Shown here in pieces: positions 33,085-44,800 of a stretch of 64,000 bases of DNA. A program made the position numbers and the translations under genes. Within the stretch, counting starts at the first letter, position 1. Each line of letters starts with the position of its first letter. The stretch lies in NCBI GenBank assembly GCA_028641055.1, contig CM054061.1, forward strand, positions 34,529,877 through 34,593,876, written 5' to 3'. The notes beneath the pieces are model-generated. The model searched no databases. It was not told the origin of the DNA and saw nothing but the letters and a program-made list of their open reading frames with translations. This DNA comes from Alopecurus myosuroides (taxonomy: Eukaryota; Streptophyta; Magnoliopsida; Poales; Poaceae).

Positions 33085-33151
33085 TGGTTCAGACCAAACG
33101 CTTGCACAGCGAGCTCACGGGTTCGAGTCCCGGAAGCCGCACCCTTTTTTT
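33085..33151 (+). other. tRNA-like / Pol III-like segment inside the LTR
   Basis: An A-box-like TGGTTCAGACC (33085-33095) is followed by an exact B box, GGTTCGAGTCC (33120-33130), an acceptor-like GAAGCCGCACC, and a T7 run (33145-33151) that could stop Pol III. The A-to-B distance (35 bp start to start) is shorter than in a whole tRNA, and no good cloverleaf forms. It is therefore a tRNA or SINE remnant at best. It is repeated in the 3' LTR (B box 43414-43424). Confidence 0.4.
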
Positions 33152-34143
33152 GGAGATTTACTCCCACGCGCAGTGGCCCACCAGGCAGTGGCACTGGGAG
33201 CCACGCTGGCCCCTCTGGCCCACTGCGCAGTGGCAGTGGGTAGCGAGAACCTGAGTAACAAAAGGTTTTCTGCGTAATTCAAAAATTCCAAATTCTTTTA
33301 AATAACAGAATTAAATCAAAACTTTAAAATTTAATATCTCCCATTTTATAAATCCAATAAACACAAACTTTATATCTATTCTGATCCAAATTTTATACTC
33401 TTTCCAAATATTCAACTTGTGTTCTGTTTTAAATTTTCAAAATACTTTAAAATTTCAAATTTGGATAATTCAAATGCAAATTGAAATAATTCATAACTAA
33501 TTCATACTGTTTTCAAATAATTCAAATAAAATATGTTTTTCACACCTTTTTGAATGCTCTATTCAAATATAAATTTTGTTTTCTGGTTTGAATAATTTAA
33601 ATTGCCTAAACAATTTAAATCTTGTTTAATTCAATTAAAAATTGTTTAATATTGTTTAATTCATAATTAAATAATCCTAAGTCCAATTTCAAATTGTGAA
33701 ACATGTAATCCAACTAAAATTTGATAAACTTTTCAAATATAAAATTTGTAAATTGTTTTGCACACTTTAAATTGATGATAACAACATTTATTTGTGTGCC
33801 ATATTTAAGTAACAAAATTCCAAATTTAATAAATGCCTTTCTAAATTGTTAACTATCATTCCAATTGCATTTAAATTGTTATGTTATTGTTATTCATCAT
33901 GCATGCATCATACTAAGTCACTTACACATGATGCTTAGTGATAGAACAATTAATTCAACTCTAAAGCATGGGCTTCCATATGCAACCTTTGCATATGGAA
34001 TCCATTTAAACTTGTGTTTCATGTCAAGCAAGTTATTTTGGTGCATCTATTAAACATGACATGCATCATCCAATGTTTGTGCACTTATGCCATGTATTGA
34101 TTGCCCGTCTTCCTTCGTTGTTGTTTTGCTTCTTCTCGGTTAG

Positions 34144-35508
34144 ACGACGACGTTGGTACCGACGAGCCTTACGACACCACTACTCAGGACCTAGCCCAGT
34201 ACGAGACTGAGCTGCCAGGCAAGTTATCACTCACATGAATCATCGAGTTCCTTTCCACACTTGTTGTCGATACTATCCTTTTGTCTACTATTGCTAGCCC
34301 TATGTATCGTTGCTTGTCTCCGAACCTATCACATGATTCCTGAGCCAATGATATTGCCTCACCTCCATACCTACAGCCTTTATTTGTGCCTTAGTATTAT
34401 CTAGCATGCTTAGGGTTGCTTTTACTCGAGTCTGTTGTCGGTTACTACTGTTGCTATCTTATTATCTTGTACCGGGGCTCGTTGTTAATCAATCAATCCT
34501 GTTAATTGCTAATGGTAATAATAATTTGATGATAAGGCACCGGCAGGAGGCCCATGAGTGGTTTTGGAGCCTGCTAGTGTCGACCCTAATAGGAAAAGGG
34601 TCTTGTCTACTGATCCATGATGAGCGCACTACCCGCATTTGGGAAGCGAGTATGGGCGCCCCCCTCAACTTGACCTGATTCGCATCTCGTCCAAATCGCC
34701 TCATTTAGTTCGTGTTTTCCATTTGCCGCATGCATGTTTTTGCGAGCCCAGCGCAGGGTGGAACTTTCGTAGTCGGCATATAGGGGGACACGGTCTTAGA
34801 GTGCTATGATGGTCCATTTTCTTCTGGGCTTGATTAGCCGTGCGCCCAAGGTGCTTTGGGCTTGATGCGAAGAATGGTTGGTTGTGTTGAGTGCCCCGCT
34901 TGGTGGGAGGCATCCCATCTGGCGGGATATTCATGAGTGTACGGCCAAATTGGTGCAACCCTGCAGGGATAATCTTCTCGAGAAGCCGTGTTTTCCGCGG
35001 TTATGGATTACTTGGTGAAAGTACTGGCTAACAAGTACTCAGGACAACTTCAACATAACGATCAATCATGTTTCACCCAATGATTAATAACTTGACTAGT
35101 AATAGGTTATTCACACAATAACTTGATTCACCTTATCACAACTGTGTGAGTTATCCTCGGATTGCTTCTTTGGATAAGGGGCGAGATCCAGGATGGGTTT
35201 GGTTGAAGTTATCTTTAAGTTGGTGACAATCCTCGATCTTATCTTATTCTATTAGCCGGAACTTGTAGATCTTTCTGTAGTTGGTTAGAGCAGCCAGCAG
35301 CAACTTTTATATTACCCTTTTCTTCCGTTGATCCCAAGCATCAATGCTTGTGTTGACGGGTAACTCCTTGATGAACTGTGAGTCTTGCTTGCCAGTACTT
35401 GGATGTACTGACCCCGTTGGGGCTGTGGTTTACGCAGAGTACGACTACGACTACGACGCTTCCCAGGATGGCTACTTTGTGGAGTTCGATGAGTCTGCAG
35501 ACGAGTAG
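34144..35508 (+). other. Phase-matched two-exon acidic peptide within LTR (hypothetical)
   Basis: The first piece, 34144-34218, follows a TCTTCTCGGTTAG acceptor and ends CCAG before GCAAGT, the preferred donor of GC-AG introns. The second, 35438-35508, follows GGTTTACGCAG and ends in TAG. Across the 1219-bp intron the codon phase fits exactly (1 nt + 2 nt). The product end is very acidic and Tyr-rich (DDDVGTDEPYDTTTQDLA; then YDYDYDASQDGYFVEFDE). The start exon is not identified. In the 3' LTR (44455-44529, 45749-45819) the one change is synonymous. It may be a functional leader peptide, a captured gene end, or chance. Confidence 0.45.
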
Positions 35509-35988
35509 TTAGCTGGACCAGGGCAGGATCCAGACCTACGTGGATGGGCTTCGCTTTTCTTTATTTTCTCCGGCTTCTTAAGCCATGGATTTGTCTGTAC
35601 TCAGACCCCCTTTGATTGCTTCCGCTGTTGTAATGGATGATATGTTGGGACATGTGTCCTCTGGATGACTGTATTCGATATTTTCTGCCTTAGTGAAGGC
35701 CAGTTGCACTTATTTCATTCTTTTGTGTCTTAGAGACAGTTTGTGTTATCATTTCGTTCAAAGCTGTTGACGTACAGTGCGTGTTTGAATATGAAGTACG
35801 TCGACAGTAGTGCCTTAGGTTCCTAGCGGATAGTTTACCTCGACGGTGGAAGCAGGGCTTGTGTTGTCGCTCATAAGCGCAGGCCTACCAGGAAGCTGGG
35901 ACGTGGGAGCAGTTATGCCCCATAATCCAAGCACCTGACTTCCAGTTCGTGCGAGGAGTATCCTCTAGAAACCTTGGGTGCGACAAAT

Positions 35989-36000
35989 GGTATCAGAGCC
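35989..36000 (+). other. Primer-binding site (initiator Met-tRNA type)
   Basis: TGGTATCAGAGC, two bases after the 5' LTR end. This is the standard plant retrotransposon primer site complementary to the 3' end of initiator tRNA-Met. Confidence 0.93.
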
Positions 36001-36363
36001 TGTCTGCCCGTAGGATCCCTTTTTACTGGTCGCAGTTGAGTCTAGAAACTATTTTGTAGCTATATAGGAAAAATGAAACGCGAGAGTAGGAATTCTGCCA
36101 TTTTTCTTCTTTCCCCACCCACCCACCCTTTTCTGGTAAGGAAGTGCAACGTTGTTTTCTGTTCTCACCTAAACTTTCAAGTTAGGATTTCACGTGTTTT
36201 GGGTTATCTGTAGTACCTCAGGACTTTTGGTCTCGTTTTCCCGATGTTGCTTTGATATCATGTTCTTTTCAACATCCTTTTCGTCCGTTGAACCTTGTTG
36301 TTGTTCTTCCACATCCTTTTTCATCTACCGGAGTCTAATCAAAACCTTCCAAATAATCTGCAG

Positions 36364-37179
36364 ATGGGTCTCAGCTACTACCCGCAGGTGGTTCGCATGA
36401 CTCGCTGTGAGAGCACCGCCGGTTTTCCGGAGTTGCTGAGAGACATGGTTACCTATCTGGGGTTCCGTTGGGCACTAGAGTACCAGGTCTACGAGCACCA
36501 GCGAGAGTTTGACCAGACTTGCTACCGGGCTATCGTCTACATTCTGTCGGATGATGGCAGGAGCATTGCACACCAGTACGAGGCAGTAGGGTCCACAGTG
36601 GATATGGCAGTGCAGCAGGCAGCGTACGTGAGTATCACCGTTCTCCGTGCTGACTACTGGGGGTTTGATAAGTCCAGTTTTCGTCACATCCCCCGTGGTT
36701 ACATCACGGCAGCGGGAGTTCACTTCACTGTCCACCGCGACATGGATACCTACGAGACTGATAGCTCCAGGCTCCAGATCACTGCCCAGTTCGCTAGTCA
36801 CAGTGATGCCGTTGCTTCCGCACTTTCTCAGGAGTTAGCCTCAGTCAGGGAGCAGCTCCACCTTGCTCTCACTCGTCTGGCGACGTACACCACAGACTTT
36901 GTTGGAGACGAGCGCTTCGCACGTGTCGTTCAGCCAGCTGGTCTTCCGTTGCCAGATGCTGGAGGTTACGAGCCGATCAGAGGCCCACTTCTCGACCTCG
37001 GAGCTGGTTACACAGGGATTCCCCGCTATGGAGCACAGGGAGAGGACGCTTTATACTTCACCACACCGAGAGTTGCTCTCAGAGCAGTTCCTATCTACAT
37101 GGATCGTCGTGATACCTACTTCCGTGGGATTCCTCCTCACCGTATCTCTCGTCGTACTACTCACCGCCGTCCTGCGTGA
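36364..37179 (+). CDS. Extra upstream ORF (orf0-like) of the chromovirus, 271 aa, function unknown
   Basis: The ORF starts at ATG 36364, just after TAATCTGCAG, and ends TGA 37177-37179. The frame is open further upstream, but earlier starts are non-ATG. No known domain is recognised. The protein begins MGLSYYPQVVRMTRCESTAG, has an aromatic-rich globular-looking first half (YEHQREFDQTCYRAIVYILS), a short helical stretch rich in Ala/Leu (about 155-185, SQELASVREQLHLALTRLA), and an Arg-rich C-terminus (PPHRISRRTTHRRPA). It lies between primer site and gag. An added sense ORF in this position was described, as I recall, for rice RIRE3/RIRE8. Intact length in a young copy suggests it is kept by selection, but a role is not known. 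Confidence 0.75.
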   Translation: MGLSYYPQVVRMTRCESTAGFPELLRDMVTYLGFRWALEYQVYEHQREFDQTCYRAIVYILSDDGRSIAHQYEAVGSTVDMAVQQAAYVSITVLRADYWGFDKSSFRHIPRGYITAAGVHFTVHRDMDTYETDSSRLQITAQFASHSDAVASALSQELASVREQLHLALTRLATYTTDFVGDERFARVVQPAGLPLPDAGGYEPIRGPLLDLGAGYTGIPRYGAQGEDALYFTTPRVALRAVPIYMDRRDTYFRGIPPHRISRRTTHRRPA

Positions 37180-37389
37180 TGAGCATGGGAGTACCGTTGT
37201 ATCCATTACTAGCTGTGTCTAGTTTATCCTTTCGTTTTCGAACCATGTGTTGGTCTGTTGGATATTCTGATGTATTGAACATGTGATGATGTACCTGTTG
37301 GTTATCTATTCATGCGTCGGAATAATCTATCTTTCGGTTACCAAGTCTATCCTTTTCTGTTGTTGTGCTAAAATGAATTTCTGTTCAGG

Positions 37390-40300
37390 ATGCCTCCAAC
37401 CAGGAACAACCCGCCTCCGCCACCACCAATGGGGGAACTGCTGGCTCAGATGACCCAAGTGGTGACACAGATGGCCCAGATCCAGGCTAACCAGCAACAC
37501 AACCAGAATGCTCCAAGGGTCACCATCAAGGACTTCCTCAGCTTGGGCCCAAAAGCTTTCGTGACAACACGTGAGCCCCTGGATGCTGATGACTGGATCC
37601 GTGACGTAGCAAGAGCTCTGGAGATTGCTCATGTTGCTGAAGAGGATAAGGTCAAGTACGCCACCTACCTACTGAAGGGTCAGGCAGCTACTTGGTGGGA
37701 GAACTACCAGGCCATGAGGGCTGGCTTTCCTATCAACTGGGGATGTTTCAAGGATGCCTTCCTGAAGCACCACATCCCGGATGGTCTCATGGAAAAGATG
37801 CGTGAGGAATTCTGCTCTCTCAGACAGGGCAAGCTGGACGTTCTCGGCTACCAGAACGAGTTCAATCGTCTCGCTCGGTACGCTGGTGACGAAGTGTCCA
37901 CCGAAGCCAAGAAGATGGCAAGGTTCCGCCGAGGTTTTAACCCGGAACTGAAGTACGCTCTCACAAACATCAAGTGCAAGGACTTCGTGGAGCTCGTGAA
38001 CACCGCGCTCAATGAGGAGAATGGGCGCAAGGCGTTCGAAGAGTCGCGCAAGCACTCGCGTGAGGGTGGTTCCTCCTCCAACATGACCACCCCTCCGCAG
38101 AAGCGCCGCATCTGGGTGCCAAATGGTGCTGTCACTCGGGCTCCAAATGCCCAAGCTTCTCCAGGCTTTGGTCCCCGCCCACCCAACCCATCTCAGATGC
38201 AGGGTCAGAGGTTTCCTATGGGGCAGCCAAGGCCAGGTCCTTCTCGTGTCGTCACTTGCTACAAGTGCAAGGATACTGGACATTATGCTGATAAGTGCAC
38301 TCAGAAGCAGCTACCCCTACCTCCTCGCCCCAACACCAACCAGGCTATGGTTCGTGCTCCTCCGGCTAAAGCCTTCAACTCCAACAATAGGCCTGTCGGG
38401 AGGAACGCGAGGGTGAACCATATCAAGGCCGACAAAGCTGAGGAGGCTGCTGACGTCGTTCTCGGTATATTACCCGTAAACTCTATTCCAGCTAAAGTGT
38501 TGTTTGATACTGGAGCATCGCATTCATTTGTGTCAAAGATCTTTGCTACAACGTACAATTTAGCTCTGGTTCCGCTAAGCAATCAAATCTATGTGCACTC
38601 TCCGGGAACTAAAATGATTACTTCCAAGATAAGCATGGACAATCAGATCCTAATTGGAGGTCGCGTATTCCTTGCTTCACTCATGTTGCTGGGAAATTCT
38701 GACATTGATGTCATTCTGGGTATGGATTGGTTGAAGACCCACAAAGCTAAAATTGACTGTGCTCAAAAGTCAATAACTCTCTCCCACACTTCAGGCCAGA
38801 TAGTCTATTCTCCATATGGATCAAGTTCTGTTCAGCTGTTCAACCTCGATGCCAAACCCCTTCCTGCAATTGAAAATGTTCCGGTGGTTTGTGAATTCCC
38901 TGACGTCTTTCCAGAAGAGTTGCCAGGGATGCCTCCGGACAGAGCAGTTGAGTTCGTGATCGAGCTTGAGCCAGGTACTGCTCCAATCTCTAAGCATCCA
39001 TATAAGATAGCTCCTCCTGAACTGAAATTGTTGAAGGAGCAAATCGATATGTATATGGACAAAGGTTTCATTCAGCCTAGTTCCTCCGCTTGGGGTTGCC
39101 CAACTCTGTTTGTTGCCAAGAAGGATCAAACAAAAAGACTCGTGGTTGACTATCGTCCTCTCAACGAGAAAACCATCAAGAACAAGTATCCACTTCCTCG
39201 TATAGATGATCTTTTTGATCAACTTGCTGGAGCCTCAATATTCTCAAAGTTGGACTTGAGGATGGGTTACCATCAGATAAAGATCAGAAAGGAAGATATT
39301 CCTAAGACAGCTTTCACCACTTGTTACGGTCTATACGAGTACACCGTCATGTCCTTTGGTCTCACCAATGCACCGGCAACGATCTCAAGACTCATGAATT
39401 CTGTCTTCCATGAATACCTCGACAAGTTCGTTGTGGTATATCTTGATGACATTCTAGTCTACTCAAAATCCGAGGAAGAGCATGGAGAACACCTTCGTCT
39501 CACTCTCATGAAACTTCGCGAGCATCGTCTGTATGCCAAGTTTTCCAAATGTGAGTTCTGGATTCCAGAAGTTGCATATCTTGGTCATATCATCTCTGCC
39601 AAAGGCATTGCCATTGATCCTGAAAAGGTTAAGGCAATTGTTGACTGGAAACCCCCTAAGACGGTGAAACAAGTTAGAAGCTTTCTTGGCTTGGCTAGCT
39701 ATTGCCGTCGTTTCGTCCAAAACTTTTCCAAGATTGCCAAACCTCTCACTGATCTCACAAAGAAGGACAAAAAGTTCGTTTGGACTCCACAATGTGATGA
39801 GAGTTTCAACCTTCTGAAGACTAAACTCACTTCCACACCTGTTCTAGTTGGCCCCGACACTACCAAACCTTTCCAGATATTCTGTGACGCATCTCTCCAA
39901 GGACTAGGAGCAGTTCTTATGCAAGAACGTCAAGTTGTGGCTTATGCTTCACGTCAGTTGAACCCACATGAGCAAAACTATCCCACTCATGATCTTGAAC
40001 TTGCGGCAGTTGTGTTTGCCCTCAAGAAATGGAGACAATACTTGTTGGGTAACAAAACTGAAATCTTTTCCGATCATAAGAGTCTGAAATACATCTTCAC
40101 TCAGCCAGATCTGAACCTCAGGCAAAGGAGATGGATTGAGAAGATTAAAGACTTTGATCTCACCATTTCTTACACTCCAGGCAAGGCTAATGTTATGGCC
40201 GATGCTCTCAGTCGCAAATCCTATTGCAATAATCTCATGATCATGGAAAGCCAACCTCCACTTCATGAAGAATTCCAGAAGCTGAACCTTGGTCTTGTTC

Positions 40301-41778
40301 CTGAAGGATACCTTGCTAGCTTGACAGCCAGCCCAACTCTCGAGGACAAGATTCGTTCTGAACAACTTCGTGATAATGAAATCAAGAAGATTGTGGATCA
40401 CATCAAGGAGGGCAATGATAAGTTCAAGTCCTTCTCATTTGATGACAAGGGAACGGTGTTCTTCGAAGGACGCATTGCAGTCCCTCAGATTCAAAGTCTC
40501 AAGGATATCATTCTCAAGGAGGCTCATGAAACTCCTCTATCCATTCACCCTGGAAGTACAAAGATGTACCAGGATCTCAAGACTCTGTATTGGTGGTCTG
40601 GCATGAAACGTGAAATTGCCCAATACGTTTCCGAATGCGACGTTTGTCAACGTGTTAAGGCAGTCCATCAGAAGACAGCAGGTCTACTCCAACCTCTGAA
40701 AATTCCTGAGTGGAAGTGGGACATGATTGAAATGGACTTCGTTACTGGGTTTCCAAAGTCCAGGAGGGGCAACGATGCAATCTTCGTTGTTATTGATCGT
40801 CTCACTAAGGTTTCTCACTTCTATGCTGTAAAGGAAACTATCTCAGCTAGCCAGTTAGCAGAGCTCTACACAGCAAAGGTTGTTCCCCTTCATGGTGTTC
40901 CATTGGAAATAAGCTCAGACCGTGGAAGTATTTTCACTTCTCATTTCTGGAAAAGCTTTCAAGAAGCATTGGGCACTAAACTTCTGTTCAGCACAGCTTA
41001 TCACCCTCAGTCTCAGGGGCAAGTCGAAAGAGTCAATCAGATTCTCGAGGATATGCTCAGAGCATGTGGTCTCTCCTTTGGCATGAAATGGGAGGATTGC
41101 CTTCCATATGCTGAATTCTCCTACAACAACAGCTACCAGGCAAGCCTAGGAATGGCACCATTTGAGGCACTGTATGGTCGCAGATGCAGGAGTCCAATCA
41201 ATTGGTCTGGAGCTGGTGAACGTTCACTCTTAGGCCCTGACATTGTTAAGGAAGCCGAGGAGAAAGTTCGTATCATTCGTGACAATCTCAGGATTGCTCA
41301 GTCTCGTCAGAAGAGCTATTATGATAGCAAGCACAGGGATATGGTCTATGCACCTGGTGATAAGGCATATCTCCGTGTAACTCCCCTCAGAGGCACCCAT
41401 CGTTTTGGTGTGAAAGGAAAGCTTGCACCAAGATACATTGGCCCTTTCAACATCCTCTCAAGACGTGCAGAGAATGCTTATCGTCTTGAACTTCCAGAAA
41501 AACTTTCCAAAGTGCACGATGTGTTCCACGTGTCACAACTCAAGAAGTGCTTCAAGGATCCAGATCGTGCAGTTGATCATGATTCCATTGAGCTGCAAGA
41601 TGATCTATCTTATGAGGAGCACCCTATTCGTATTCTCGATGAGACCGAGCGTAAGACTCGCAACAAGAGCACCAAGTTCTTGAAAGTCCAATGGTCGCAT
41701 CATTCTGATAAAGAGGCAACGTGGGAGACCGAAGAGGATCTTCGCAAGAAGTATCCGGACCTGTTCATTTCTCAGTAG
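37390..41778 (+). CDS. Intact chromovirus gag-pol polyprotein (1462 aa)
   Basis: One uninterrupted frame encodes all enzymes for reverse transcription and integration. From ATG 37390: gag, with the retrotransposon-gag core ([13 protein letters not shown] near 100) and a zinc knuckle [14 protein letters not shown] starting at residue 290; protease DTGA at 373; reverse transcriptase with YLDD near 684-687; RNase H ([32 protein letters not shown]); integrase with an HH-CC region ending CDVCQ and catalytic D1116, D1177 and E1213 (35 residues between the last two); then a chromodomain-like C-terminus ([20 protein letters not shown]). The chromodomain is of the type thought to bind histone marks and guide insertion. 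All catalytic residues I looked for are present, so the element could be autonomous. Confidence 0.95.
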   Translation: MPPTRNNPPPPPPMGELLAQMTQVVTQMAQIQANQQHNQNAPRVTIKDFLSLGPKAFVTTREPLDADDWIRDVARALEIAHVAEEDKVKYATYLLKGQAATWWENYQAMRAGFPINWGCFKDAFLKHHIPDGLMEKMREEFCSLRQGKLDVLGYQNEFNRLARYAGDEVSTEAKKMARFRRGFNPELKYALTNIKCKDFVELVNTALNEENGRKAFEESRKHSREGGSSSNMTTPPQKRRIWVPNGAVTRAPNAQASPGFGPRPPNPSQMQGQRFPMGQPRPGPSRVVTCYKCKDTGHYADKCTQKQLPLPPRPNTNQAMVRAPPAKAFNSNNRPVGRNARVNHIKADKAEEAADVVLGILPVNSIPAKVLFDTGASHSFVSKIFATTYNLALVPLSNQIYVHSPGTKMITSKISMDNQILIGGRVFLASLMLLGNSDIDVILGMDWLKTHKAKIDCAQKSITLSHTSGQIVYSPYGSSSVQLFNLDAKPLPAIENVPVVCEFPDVFPEELPGMPPDRAVEFVIELEPGTAPISKHPYKIAPPELKLLKEQIDMYMDKGFIQPSSSAWGCPTLFVAKKDQTKRLVVDYRPLNEKTIKNKYPLPRIDDLFDQLAGASIFSKLDLRMGYHQIKIRKEDIPKTAFTTCYGLYEYTVMSFGLTNAPATISRLMNSVFHEYLDKFVVVYLDDILVYSKSEEEHGEHLRLTLMKLREHRLYAKFSKCEFWIPEVAYLGHIISAKGIAIDPEKVKAIVDWKPPKTVKQVRSFLGLASYCRRFVQNFSKIAKPLTDLTKKDKKFVWTPQCDESFNLLKTKLTSTPVLVGPDTTKPFQIFCDASLQGLGAVLMQERQVVAYASRQLNPHEQNYPTHDLELAAVVFALKKWRQYLLGNKTEIFSDHKSLKYIFTQPDLNLRQRRWIEKIKDFDLTISYTPGKANVMADALSRKSYCNNLMIMESQPPLHEEFQKLNLGLVPEGYLASLTASPTLEDKIRSEQLRDNEIKKIVDHIKEGNDKFKSFSFDDKGTVFFEGRIAVPQIQSLKDIILKEAHETPLSIHPGSTKMYQDLKTLYWWSGMKREIAQYVSECDVCQRVKAVHQKTAGLLQPLKIPEWKWDMIEMDFVTGFPKSRRGNDAIFVVIDRLTKVSHFYAVKETISASQLAELYTAKVVPLHGVPLEISSDRGSIFTSHFWKSFQEALGTKLLFSTAYHPQSQGQVERVNQILEDMLRACGLSFGMKWEDCLPYAEFSYNNSYQASLGMAPFEALYGRRCRSPINWSGAGERSLLGPDIVKEAEEKVRIIRDNLRIAQSRQKSYYDSKHRDMVYAPGDKAYLRVTPLRGTHRFGVKGKLAPRYIGPFNILSRRAENAYRLELPEKLSKVHDVFHVSQLKKCFKDPDRAVDHDSIELQDDLSYEEHPIRILDETERKTRNKSTKFLKVQWSHHSDKEATWETEEDLRKKYPDLFISQ

Positions 41779-41802
41779 GGAATCTCGGGGCGCGATTCCT
41801 TC

Positions 41803-41810
41803 AAGGGGGG
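41803..41810 (+). other. Polypurine tract of the chromovirus
   Basis: AAGGGGGG, five bases before the 3' LTR. This is the expected primer for plus-strand synthesis. Confidence 0.8.
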
Positions 41811-41815
41811 CGTTT

Positions 41816-44800
41816 TGTAACATCCAAGTATGAAAACCCTTAGTTGTTTTACTTATTTGTTTAATTTATGCAATGCATCATGGCATCATTCTCATTTTTA
41901 TTTCTGTTTGCATTGTTTTCATAATAAAATTCAAACTTAATCAAACCTTGTTTTCACACTTGTCTGTTACAATCTCTCAAATAAAGATTTGCAATTTCAA
42001 AAACATCAATTGCTTCCAATTAGTTTCATTTGGATCAACTCTTAAATTGTTGCTTAATTTAATCAAACCATTTCAATCTTTATTTTCTAAGTCATTTCAA
42101 ATTCAAACCAACCCTTAGAAATCAGCACCTTTTGAAACCATAAAAGTCACCACCCTTTTTCCCTCTTTAAACCCTTCCAAAACCCTAGGGGAAACCCTAG
42201 TGGGAATGGCATTATTTTCCAATATTAAGTATTATTGTAATTTCCAATTAAATTGGTTAATTTTAAAAACAACAAACAAACAATAAATTTTTGGAAAACC
42301 AAAACTACCAAATGGTTTCTTTTCATCTAAGAAGCTTATACAAATTTTTCCAAAATTTTATCTAATCAAAAACCTATCTATTTTATCCAAAAGCTAGCTA
42401 CAAAAAAAAAACAGTACAAAAAAAATAAATAAAAGGAGAAACGAGCAGCCGCACCTAATCTACCGCTTGGCCCAAGCCCACCTAACAACTAACAGCGCAG
42501 CAGCCCAGCGCAACTTACCGGTTCGTTGCGCTGAGATTCGTGCTCCCCTTCTAATCCACCTTCTCCCTCCTGTACGGCGCGCCATCGGAGGCCTCCACGG
42601 CGACCCCCGACGCGACCACGGCGGCCCCGCTGCGCCTCCACCCTATAAAGCATGCCCTAGGGCCCCTGCTGCCCTAACCCTAACCCTAGGTGCTAGCTAC
42701 GCCTCGCCGCCGCCTCCATCTGTTTCTTCCCCGACGCGTTTGTCCTCCTCTGAACCTCTTGCCGGCGACAGCCTCTGAAGATCGTGATGGCGCCGCCACC
42801 TGGTGGTCCTATCTAGCCGTCTACCTGCGGGAACCGAAGCGCAGCACCGCCCTCTTCAACTTGGACACCGGAGACCCCCACGGTGAGCTGCCAATCGACG
42901 ACGCCGCGTTTCTCTCCTCTCTCCGGCCACCGTGCCATTCTTCTGAATTCGCACTTCTCGTCGCCGTTGCAGAGCTTGTCGCCCACGATCGCTCGCGGAA
43001 ACCAGTAGCCCTCGCCGTCCTCGACACGTTGAGCATCTCCGGGAGCCCGTAGCGCCACTGCTTCCTCCCCGTCGTCTTCGACACCTCCGCGGCCGCCGTC
43101 GTCACCCTCCGTCAGCACGCGTCGCCGTCGATCAATCCCAGTGAGCATCCGCCCTCGCTCCCTTCCTCCCTCTGCTTGCGCACGGCCCAGCGCACGTACT
43201 GCACACGCACAAACAAACATTCGCTATCACCACCGCGCCAATCGCCGCCGGCGAGCAGTTCTGAACCTCTGTCTGTCGAGCAAGCATTAGCTCGTCAGTT
43301 AAAAGTTCAGAATTGTGCAAGCCGTAACCTTTTCCTCCCTGCGTGGTGCTTACTGACAACGAACGCGATTCACCGCAGTGGTTCAGACCAAACGCTTGCA
43401 CAGCGAGCTCACGGGTTCGAGTCCCGGAAGCCGCACCCTTTTTTTGGAGATTTACTCCCACGCGCAGTGGCCCACCAGGCAGTGGCACTGGGAGCCACGC
43501 AAGCGTGTGCGCCACGCTGGCCCCTCTGGCCCACTGCGCAGTGGCAGTGGGTAGCGAGAACCTGAGTAACAAAAGGTTTTCTGCGTAATTCAAAAATTCC
43601 AAATTCTTTTAAATAACAGAATTAAATCAAAACTTTAAAATTTAATATCTCCCATTTTATAAATCCAATAAACACAAACTTTATATCTATTCTGATCCAA
43701 ATTTTATACTCTTTCCAAATATTCAACTTGTGTTCTGTTTTGAATTTTCAAAATACTTTAAAATTTCAAATTTGGATAATTCAAATGCAAATTGAAATAA
43801 TTCATAACTAATTCATACTGTTTTCAAATAATTCAAATAAAATATGTTTTTCACACCTTTTTGAATGCTCTATTCAAATATAAATTTTGTTTTCTGGTTT
43901 GAATAATTTAAATTGCCTAAACAATTTAAATCTTGTTTAATTCAATTAAAAATTGTTTAATATTGTTTAATTCATAATTAAATAATCCTAAGTCCAATTT
44001 CAAATTGTGAAACATGTAATCCAACTAAAATTTGATAAACTTTTCAAATATAAAATTTGTAAATTGTTTTGCACACTTTAAATTGATGATAACAACATTT
44101 ATTTGTGTGCCATATTTAAGTAACAAAATTCCAAATTTAATAAATGCCTTTCTAAATTGTTAACTATCATTCCAATTGCATTTAAATTGTTATGTTATTG
44201 TTATTCATCATGCATGCATCATACTAAGTCACTTACACATGATGCTTAGTGATAGAACAATTAATTCAACTCTAAAGCATGGGCTTCCATATGCAACCTT
44301 TGCATATGGAATCCATTTAAACTTGTGTTTCATGTCAAGCAAGTTATTTTGGTGCATCTATTAAACATGACATGCATCATCCAATGTTTGTGCACTTATG
44401 CCATGTATTGATTGCCCGTCTTCCTTCGTTGTTGTTTTGCTTCTTCTCGGTTAGACGACGACGTTGGTACCGACGAGCCTTACGACACCACTACTCAGGA
44501 CCTAGCCCAGTACGAGACTGAGCTGCCAGGCAAGTTATCACTCACATGAATCATCGAGTTCCTTTCCACACTTGTTGTCGATACTATCCTTTTGTCTACT
44601 ATTGCTAGCCCTATGTATCGTTGCTTGTCTCCGAACCTATCACATGATTCCTGAGCCAATGATATTGCCTCACCTCCATACCTACAGCCTTTATTTGTGC
44701 CTTAGTATTATCTAGCATGCTTAGGGTTGCTTTTACTCGAGTCTGTTGTCGGTTACTACTGTTGCTATCTTATTATCTTGTACCGGGGCTCGTTGTTAAT

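Larger units (their letters stand above)
31524..35986 (+). repeat. 5' LTR of the chromovirus (4463 bp)
   Basis: The first 850 bp are AT-rich, then GC-rich sequence with a TATAAA box at 32351-32356, then a very long AT-rich downstream part. It contains a telomere-like CCCTAACCCTAACCCTAGG at about 32379, a tRNA-like segment near 33085-33151, and two exon-like pieces (34144-34218, 35438-35508). Only short ORFs are otherwise present. Confidence 0.95.

Noticed and set aside
32174..33277. ORFs of 100-130 aa in the GC-rich part of the chromovirus LTRs
   Set aside because: They are repeated in both LTRs, low complexity, and best explained as leader sequence; splice-like sites exist, but a stop follows soon.
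38821..39222. ORFs of 100-200 aa antisense to chromovirus gag-pol
   Set aside because: Shadows of the intact sense gene without features of their own.
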